From Stagonosporopsis chrysanthemi (lineage: Eukaryota > Ascomycota > Dothideomycetes > Pleosporales > Didymellaceae): a stretch of DNA of 64,000 nt. The position numbers and the translations under genes were made by a program. The stretch spans positions 62,001 through 126,000 of the forward strand of contig JAFISE010000050.1 in the NCBI GenBank assembly GCA_022560025.1, in the 5' to 3' direction. Below, piece by piece: positions 57,422 through 64,000 of this stretch (positions are counted from its first letter, which is position 1; each line of letters starts with the position of its first letter). The notes under the pieces are model-generated. The model did not search any database. It was not told the origin of the DNA and saw nothing but the letters and a program-made list of their open reading frames with translations.

Positions 57422-59149
57422 ATGGCCACACGACACACGACAGTGGCGGTCATAGGTGCTGGCCCAGCCGGTCTTGTAGCTCTCAAGAACCTACTTGAAG
57501 AAGGATTCGAGGCCACTGGGTTCGACAAAAACCCTTATGTCGGGGGCCTATGGCAGTATACTGAGGAAGACAAGACCTCAGTACTACAGAGTACCGTGGT
57601 GAACGGTTCGAAAGAGAAAGTAGGATATCTTGTTATGAAACCTCCAAAGTGGACTGACCGTTTACCAGGGTTGCTTCACAGATTTCCCATACCCCAAAGG
57701 TGAGATCGAGTACTATACACAGGCTAAAGAACGTAAATGCTGATTGCCGCCAGACATCGACTCCTATCCCACGGCTGTGGAAGTGCAGAAGTATCTTGTA
57801 AGCTACGCAAAACAATTCCAATTGGAATCGAATCTCTGCCTGAATACTTTCATCCGTCAGATAAAATATGACGACACGCGCCAGAAATGGGGTCTCGAGA
57901 TCGAGGACAGGGAGACGCAGTTCTTTGACAAGTTGGTAGTAGCTATTGGTGGTCTCACAACCTTGCCCAACATCCCAAAGATCAAGGGGATTGAGATGTT
58001 CATGGGAACAGTCTTACACGCACGGGCATTTAAGAAGCCCGAAGAGTTCAGAGGAAAGCGGGTCATGGTGGTCGGGTTCGGCAACACCGCAGCTGACACC
58101 GCGACTGCACTAGCGAACGTCGCAGAGAAGGTCTACCTCGCGCACAGGAATGGCGCACGTATGGTGAGTGACTACGAGTCAGATGTGTTTCAATTCGACT
58201 TGATCACTGAGACTTCCAGCTACCTCGTATCGTCGACGGCCAACCTATTGACCATGCCCTGACTCTGCGAATGTTCAGCATACAGAATTGGATGACGAGA
58301 TACTTCCCCGTCTTTAGCGCCAGGATGTTTGACAAATTCGTCAAAAGCCTACAAGACAAGAGCTTCAAGCTGCGTCCCGAGTGGGCCTTCGATAAACCTC
58401 AGTGGACTCCGATCGTCTCGAACTACCTAGTTGACTACCTCGAGCGTGGACTCATCGAGTCTGTCAAAGGCATAAAGCGTGTTATCGATACCACGAGAGT
58501 AGAGCTCGATGATGGTACGATAGTCGAAGTCGACGTCTTGATATGGTGTACCGGCTACAAAGCAGATTTCAGCATGCTCGAACCACGGTTCGATCCTACC
58601 AGGAAATCCTCATCCACATGGTCTAGCGCGGCTGGATCGAATGGCAAGCCGCTTCTCAATCTTTACCACAACATCTTCTCACTTGAGAAGCCGGACAGTC
58701 TTGCGTTCCTGGGAAATGTGCATACCACACTCCCTGGCTTCCTGCTATTTGACATGGCAAGCATGGCGATTGCGCAGGTGTGGAAAGGCGCATCCACGCT
58801 TCCACCTCTACCCGTGATGAAGGCCGCACTGAATGCGCATCATGAATGGCTGGCGGATCGAGCAGGACGACAGTCTAATGTGTCAGCCGGCTTGATCGAA
58901 GGTGGAAGCTGGGTGCAAGCACTTGACGACCTGGCTGGAAGTGGTGTCAATGACTATCTAGGCTATGGCTGGAAGGGATGGTGGTTCTGGGTACGGAACA
59001 TGAAGCTGTGTAATATGTTGATGGGTGGTATCTGGACTCCACATGTACATCGCCTCTTTGACGGGAAGAGGAAGAAATGGGAGGGCGCAGAGGCAGCAAT
59101 CGCTGATGTGAACGGGAGAGGGACGATGACTTTGAAGAAAGGCGTTTGA
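57422..59149 (+). CDS. Flavin-dependent monooxygenase, FMO type
   Basis: Four exons (57422-57619, 57669-57699, 57754-58163, 58220-59149) with introns of 49, 54 and 56 nt give 522 residues. Seen: FAD-binding G-A-G-P-A-G (about 12-17), F-T-D-F-P-Y-P-K across exon 2, the FMO signature F-M-G-T-V-L-H-A-R-A-F, and NADPH-binding V-G-F-G-N-T-A-A-D. Exon 2 is only 31 nt. Members hydroxylate N or S atoms of soft nucleophiles, and some act in secondary metabolism; the substrate is unknown. No other pathway gene sits beside it. Confidence 0.92.
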
Positions 59150-59584
59150 AGACTGATAATTTCACTGTCACAGCAAGCAGTCTGTCCGCAAATCGAACAG
59201 GTGCATCATATGTTTTGAACAAATGACGTCAATATCAGGCTGCCTTCCATCCCTAGACATACTGTATCGAACGTTCTTGACATCCCATCTGTGCCGCACC
59301 GTTTGACGCCCGACCCGCAGATTCGACAGACCCACGACCTCTGTTCACGGACAGTGTGGGGCTGAGGCAACGGTGATCTTCATCCCCTCCAACCAATCGG
59401 GCGGGAGCCGCGGTAGCACAGAAAGTCGCGAAGTCGCGAGACTGAGCTCGAACTTTCTTCCTCAACACGACTTCGCTGCCAGAACCTCACACATACCTGC
59501 TCGCTAGCTGCTCACCAGCAGTACATCTATCTTGTCAAGGCCACCTAACACCAATTGACACTCACTGCCGACCAAAGACCGATA
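59150..59584. other. Intergenic region
   Basis: It holds the FMO 3' end and the promoter of the next plus-strand gene. Nothing else seen. Confidence 0.6.
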
Positions 59585-60374
59585 ATGCCAGCTCAGAGGC
59601 TGCACGGCTCCTGCAGCTGTGGGCGATTTCGCCATGTAGTCGACCTACCCTTACAATACGCCGGACAAGCTGAACTGCGGTACGATAACTCTTCTGCGTC
59701 ACGTACGTTTATGCTGCACAATGAAGGGAGCTTTTGACATACGTCATAGCTCTGCCCGTGCTCCACACAGAGCTGACAGCTCGGTCACAGGTCAACACTC
59801 TGCCAGCCCGCTCACTCTCTGGCTTCGCGTGCCACTGCCATGGTACACCTCGGCGACATTCGCGCAGTTTCCTGACGAGACACACTCAAGCATCCAACGT
59901 ACCTTTGTATCATCACACACGCCCTCCACGTCCAACAAGTTCTGCGGGTACTGCGGTACTCAGCTGTCGTCATGGAACGAGCGCACGCGCGAGGAGGCTG
60001 AACATATATGCCTGCCGGTTGGGAGCCTGCTGGACGAAGACCAGGAGCTGCTGCATACGCTGGGCTTTTTTGGCGACAGCAGTGATGAGGAATCAAGCGT
60101 CGCCAGATCTCCACAACCAAGTCCTTCACAAGCAATCGCTCGGCCTGAGCCACAGGCACGCGGCGCGCCGTGGTTTGAGGAGATTGTGCGCAACACGAGC
60201 CTGGGTCGTTTTAGGCAACAGCGTGGCAGACACTCAGACAATGGCTTGCAGGTCGAGTGGGAAGTGACAGAATGGGTTGAAGGCGATGGTGACGTTCAAG
60301 GTGGCGTCGCGACACCAAGCAAAAGGAAAATCGGCGAACTTGAGGGAGGGGATGCTGACATGGGCTCCGCGTGA
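59585..60374 (+). CDS. GFA/CENP-V-fold zinc protein
   Basis: Two exons, 59585-59702 and 59791-60374, with an 88-nt intron give 233 residues. The N-terminus G-S-C-S-C-G-R-F and the later F-C-G-Y-C-G-T-Q carry the zinc-binding cysteines of the GFA (Mss4-like) fold. Between them are Y-D-N-S-S-A-S, P-L-T-L-W-L-R-V-P-L-P-W-Y and F-P-D-E-T-H, typical of a fungal subgroup. The acceptor at 59790 was chosen because it restores this block; an acceptor at 59749-59750 keeps the frame open but needs a poorer GTTTAT donor. The C-terminal 90 residues are a disordered, acidic extension. Family members include glutathione-dependent formaldehyde-activating enzymes, but most are uncharacterised. Confidence 0.8.
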
Positions 60375-61587
60375 ATGCAACTTGTGCCAACGCTACGGCA
60401 TGACAGGAAGCTCGCGCATATTCACAAGGGTAGCACGAAGGGAACCGTGGTTCTGGACAGCAAGATACAAAAGCAAACAACGGCTCGGGGCGACAGCGGT
60501 GCAATCTAGGAAAAACATCTCAAGGTAGATAACATGGCATGTTACTACGCTTTATTTACCTTCTTCTCCGACCAACAAATGACGACGACGCACGCACGTC
60601 TATCTTAGCTACCCTATGTAGAACAACATTGTCCAATAGGTCGAAACACTCCGGCGCCCACCTTTCCCCTTTGATGGCGGCACGATCCAGATGGTAACAT
60701 GCACGGCGAATCACAAACTGCGGAGGCATGGTCCACACCAGAAGAGTACGCGTGGGGGCCTTACCAGCCGCGCCTCCAACCCGCCTACGCCCGGGCCTTT
60801 GTGAATGGACCCTGGCCTGCGGGAGACGGGAGCAGTTCCCCCCCACTGTCTCCACGATCGTTCGATTGATAACAGCACTTGATACAACATACCAGGACTT
60901 TTATGTTCACGATAGCACAGACATCAGTGAGAGACCACCACAGGTTCACGACGATCTTAAGGTGTACAAACCGTCTGCGAGTGAGATTTTCGCCGCAAAC
61001 GCAGCATGCAAGCGAGAGTGCGTTAGGCGGAAGTGGACTAGTTCCCCTCGCCTGCATCGTTCATGCAACAGGGGTGATATCTCTCTCACGCTTGGCGGTG
61101 TCGATTCGGGCGATAAGCACAGATGGTAATTCGTGCTTCGTTGTCTCACCCGCTGTGATGGTGCCAGGTGCCTCTCGCGGACAAGGCAGGTCTTGCATAG
61201 CCCTGTCCTTCTGCCGTAAGGAGTGCACTGGTGCTGCTTCCGTACCTTATCTATGGCGTCGCTTACGAGGGCTTCGACGGCCCTATACATGTTAGACAGG
61301 GCGTCCGAGCAGGCGGTATTGGTGCGAGAGGTATTAAGGAGCGCATGCATGGCGACGAGGGTTGTCCTCTTGTGTTTCCCGCCCACAGCATCGGTATCTG
61401 TGCTCGTCGTTTATCTGCGTGGGAAGTTCCTTTTTCTGCAAGCTCCTTGCGCTTCTTCGTTTGATCTGCGATTGAACTTTCTTCTTCGCCGCCCCGAGCA
61501 ACGTGGTGTGTGTGCGTGGCACGGTTGTATAATCTATTTCCCGACAAGATTCGTAGCTAAACTCTACGTCGTGTGGCGCTGCTGAAA
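60375..61587. other. 1.2-kb intergenic region
   Basis: It includes the promoter of the permease gene. A minus-strand frame at 60946-61386 (146 codons) and opposing plus-strand frames overlap and have no family features. I do not call a gene here, though a short lineage-specific one cannot be excluded. Confidence 0.5.
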
Positions 61588-63387
61588 ATGGGTCGCGATA
61601 AGGACGAGAAGACTCGTGCCGAGTCTCACGACGACGCTGTCGAGGTGGGCGAGGTGATCAATGCATCGGGCCACAAGCAGGAGCTGCAGCGCCATTTCAG
61701 CCTCCTTTCCATCTGCTCCATTGGCATCACTACTGGCAATGTCTGGGCTGCGCTCGGAGGTTCTATCGTGAGTCGGCCCCTTGCAACGACCTACCCCGCC
61801 TGCTGACTGACGAGAAAGGTCATCGCGCTCTACAATGGCGGCCCACCGGGCGTCATCTACGCCTTCATTGCCATCTCTTGCTTCTACTTCATGATCGCGG
61901 CGTGTATTGCTGAGATGGCCTCGGCCATTCCCTCGTCGGCAGGCGTGTACCACTGGGCGAGCATCACGGGAGGCAAAACCTATGGTCGCATCCTCGGGTA
62001 CTTTGCTGGATGGTATGTGCAGATTCCCCCAGCATCTACTTAGACTGCATTGCTAAGAACTGCCAAGGTGGAACTTCTTTGGCTGGCTCTTTGGCACGGC
62101 GTCGATGACTTCCATCCTGGCCAACCAGGTCATCAGCATGTACGGCCTGTTCCACCCCGACTACGCCTATGAGCGCTGGCACGTCTTCATTGTGTATCTC
62201 ATCTACACGTGGATCTCTGCCCTGATCGTCATGTATGCCAACCGCGCCTTGCCAACGTTGACCAACGTGGGCCTCTTTCTGATACTCGCGGGCTGCTTCA
62301 TCACCATCATGGTGTGCGCCATCATGCCGTCCAAGACCGGGAAGGGCTACGCGAGTCACTCCTTCGTGTGGAAGGAGTGGCAGAACCAGACGGGCTGGAC
62401 CAGCGACGGCTTCGTGTTCTGCGCGGGCATGCTGAACGGCGCGTACGCTGTCGGTACACCGTAAGCATGGACATTCCCCCCCCCCCAACACACACACACA
62501 CTGCAGCAAGTGCTAACATACACAGCGACTGCGTCTCGCATCTTGCCGAAGAAGTGCCCAAGCCACGCGTCAACATCCCCAAAGCCATCCTCGCGCAGTA
62601 CGTTGTCGGGTTCCTGACAGCCTTCTTCTACGTCATCACCATTTTCTACAGCGTCAACGACCTCGACGCGCTGTTCGGCAACCCGTGGCCGTTCCCGCTC
62701 GCGGAGCTGTACCGGCAGTCGACCGACTCCTTCGCCGGCTCGCTCGGGCTGCTCATCGTCATCCACCTGCCGACCTTCTGCACCAACGTGGGCACCTACA
62801 TCACGTCCGGGCGCATGCTGTGGACGCTGGGGCGCGATGCCGCCACGCCCTTCAGCGGCTGGATCGGGCGCGTGCACGCCGCGCAGCAGAACCCGCTGAA
62901 CGCGACGCTCGCGTGCGCCGTGGCCAACTCGGTGCTCGGCGCCATCTACGTCGGCAACAGCACCGCGTTCGCTGCGTTCGTCGGCTCCTTCATCGTCATG
63001 AGCAGCTGCTCGTACCTGGCCTTCATCCTTCCCAACATTGTGTCGCGCCGCGCGCACGTCATGCGCGGGCCTTTCACCATGCCCGCGTACGTCTTCTACC
63101 CCGTCGCCGTGGTGGCGTGCGGCTACATGAGCGTCTGGATCGTCATCTACTGCTTCCCGTACGCGGTGCCGTTTGACGCGACGACGATGAACTACTCGTG
63201 TGTGATTGTCGGCGGGTTGACCATTTTTCAGGGCGTGTGGTACGTGGTCATCCGCAGGAGGGGGTACGAGGGGCCGCGGGTTATGGTTGAGGAGGTGGAG
63301 CGGCGGTTGATGGGGGGTGAGGCGGTGATTGCTGGGAATGGGAGTATTGTCAGTGTCGAGGGGAGGGCGTTGAAGGAGGTGCTGTAG
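61588..63387 (+). CDS. APC-family amino acid/choline permease
   Basis: Four exons (61588-61767, 61819-62012, 62068-62460, 62526-63387) with introns of 51, 55 and 65 nt give 542 residues. After a polar N-terminus come F-S-L-L-S-I-C-S-I-G-I-T-T-G-N-V-W and about 12 membrane segments, with E-M-A-S-A-I-P-S-S-A-G-V-Y-H-W in helix 3 and A-G-W-W-N-F-F-G-W after it. These are landmarks of fungal GABA/choline-type permeases (Hnm1/Uga4 relatives) at the plasma membrane or vacuole. D-C-V-S-H-L-A-E-E-V-P-K-P in the loop before helix 7 is also family-typical. Substrate unknown. Intron 3 has an 11-C run and CA repeats. Confidence 0.92.
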
Positions 63388-64000
63388 CAGGGGGGTGTGG
63401 GTCTAGAGAAGGGAGTATGTTGCGCTGGAAACCATGGACGGTGGAAGGTGGAAATGCCGTAGCACGAGTGTTGAATGGGAAAACTTGTGCTGTCTTCTGG
63501 CTGCTGGATCGATCCTCTTTGCATGCGATGGTGCTTGTTTGCCGATGAGATGCCATTTCGTCAGACCACTACTCGTACCTTTTGAACGCATCATGCCACC
63601 TTTTTACTGTCGGCTAGATAACATCACGTGCCTCATGGGTGTCGACGGAGGTTTGACGTGGTTTCAACATCACGTGGCGCTATGGGGCAGCTTCCGCGGT
63701 GGCAGCGGCGAGTCGTGGGCGAGCGGACGGGAAGGAGCGGATGTTTCATTGCAGCGCGCATTGTCGTTCTTACAGACGCTTACCGTGGTGTCGCATGAGC
63801 CTACAGTGTTGACGTGTGAGAGTGCGTAGATAGGGGTGGAGACGAGTTTCGTCCGTGGCAGGCCCGATATAAAGAGCTTTTCTAATCAGCTCCTACAGCT
63901 TCATGATATCGGCACAGCCGATACCGAGAAAGTATTGACTTGGCATGCATTGTCTGGTGGGGAGATGGGTTTGTGGTGTCCTTGCTTAGGCTTACCCAGT
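63388..64000. other. 3' end of window, no gene called
   Basis: It lies downstream of the permease. A frame at 63434-63829 (131 codons) shows no recognisable sequence and no start context, so it is not called. A short inverted repeat is listed separately. Confidence 0.55.
63907..63923. repeat. 7-bp inverted repeat with CGG-N5-CCG core
   Basis: TATCGGC and GCCGATA flank ACA. The CGG and CCG half-sites in inverted orientation resemble a zinc-cluster factor site. It is a single occurrence. Confidence 0.8.

Noticed and set aside
60946..61386. 146-codon minus-strand frame
   Set aside because: No recognisable motif and overlapping frames of similar length on the other strand; kept only as a note in the intergenic entry.
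63434..63829. 131-codon plus-strand frame at the window end
   Set aside because: Random-looking composition and no splice or family support.
1..64000. tRNA, 5S rRNA, CRISPR or terminal repeats of an intact transposon
   Set aside because: Scanning for box A/B motifs, conserved 5S sequence, regularly spaced repeats and paired terminal repeats gave nothing convincing by eye.

Overview
The window looks like chromosomal DNA of a filamentous ascomycete (Pezizomycotina; a dothideomycete is my best but weak guess). The reasons are dense genes on both strands, many GT-AG introns of about 47-60 nt with CTRAC-like branch sites, and lineage-typical families: an AbaA-type TEA factor, a Zn2Cys6 domain, a Pth11-like rhodopsin-domain protein, a Crh-type GH16 enzyme and a Dal5-type MFS carrier. 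I see no virus, plasmid, intact transposon, CRISPR array, tRNA or 5S gene. Gene models were built by hand from reading frames and splice signals; most junctions restore a family-typical protein, and uncertain ones are flagged.

Layout. 1-10.1 kb, all minus strand: a partial wax-synthase-like acyltransferase, a three-dsRBD protein, an HMG-box protein, a Dal5-like transporter and a secreted GH5 exo-beta-1,3-glucanase. 10.1-12.4 kb: a decayed locus with a Zn2Cys6 DNA-binding remnant beside a sugar-transporter pseudogene. 12.8-19.7 kb: a 2,265-residue coiled-coil protein. 21.4-29.6 kb, plus strand: an orphan protein with a transposase-like helix-turn-helix, a Crh transglycosylase, a mitochondrial acyl-CoA dehydrogenase and a xylitol/sorbitol dehydrogenase. 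30-36 kb: an orphan nuclear-looking protein, NADH-cytochrome b5 reductase, a small zinc-ribbon protein and dynein light chain LC8. 36.4-43 kb: MRD1, which carries a probable box C/D snoRNA in its second intron, then abaA. 43.8-52.5 kb, minus strand: TFIIA large subunit, a bZIP factor, a PAF-acetylhydrolase-like lipase and SLX9. 53.5-63.4 kb: a Pth11-like membrane protein, a PY-motif repeat protein, a flavin monooxygenase, a GFA/CENP-V-fold protein and an APC permease.

Functional links. Most genes are unrelated housekeeping or regulatory genes rather than a cluster. Two themes recur. MRD1, SLX9 and the intronic snoRNA all serve ribosome production. The GH5 and Crh enzymes act on cell-wall glucan, and abaA governs conidiation. 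The most interesting signals are the intronic snoRNA, the row of AbaA-type CATTCY sites upstream of abaA, two GC-AG introns, a start codon isolated in its own coding exon (SLX9), an in-frame stop that probably lies in a 51-nt intron, and the relic transporter/regulator pair.
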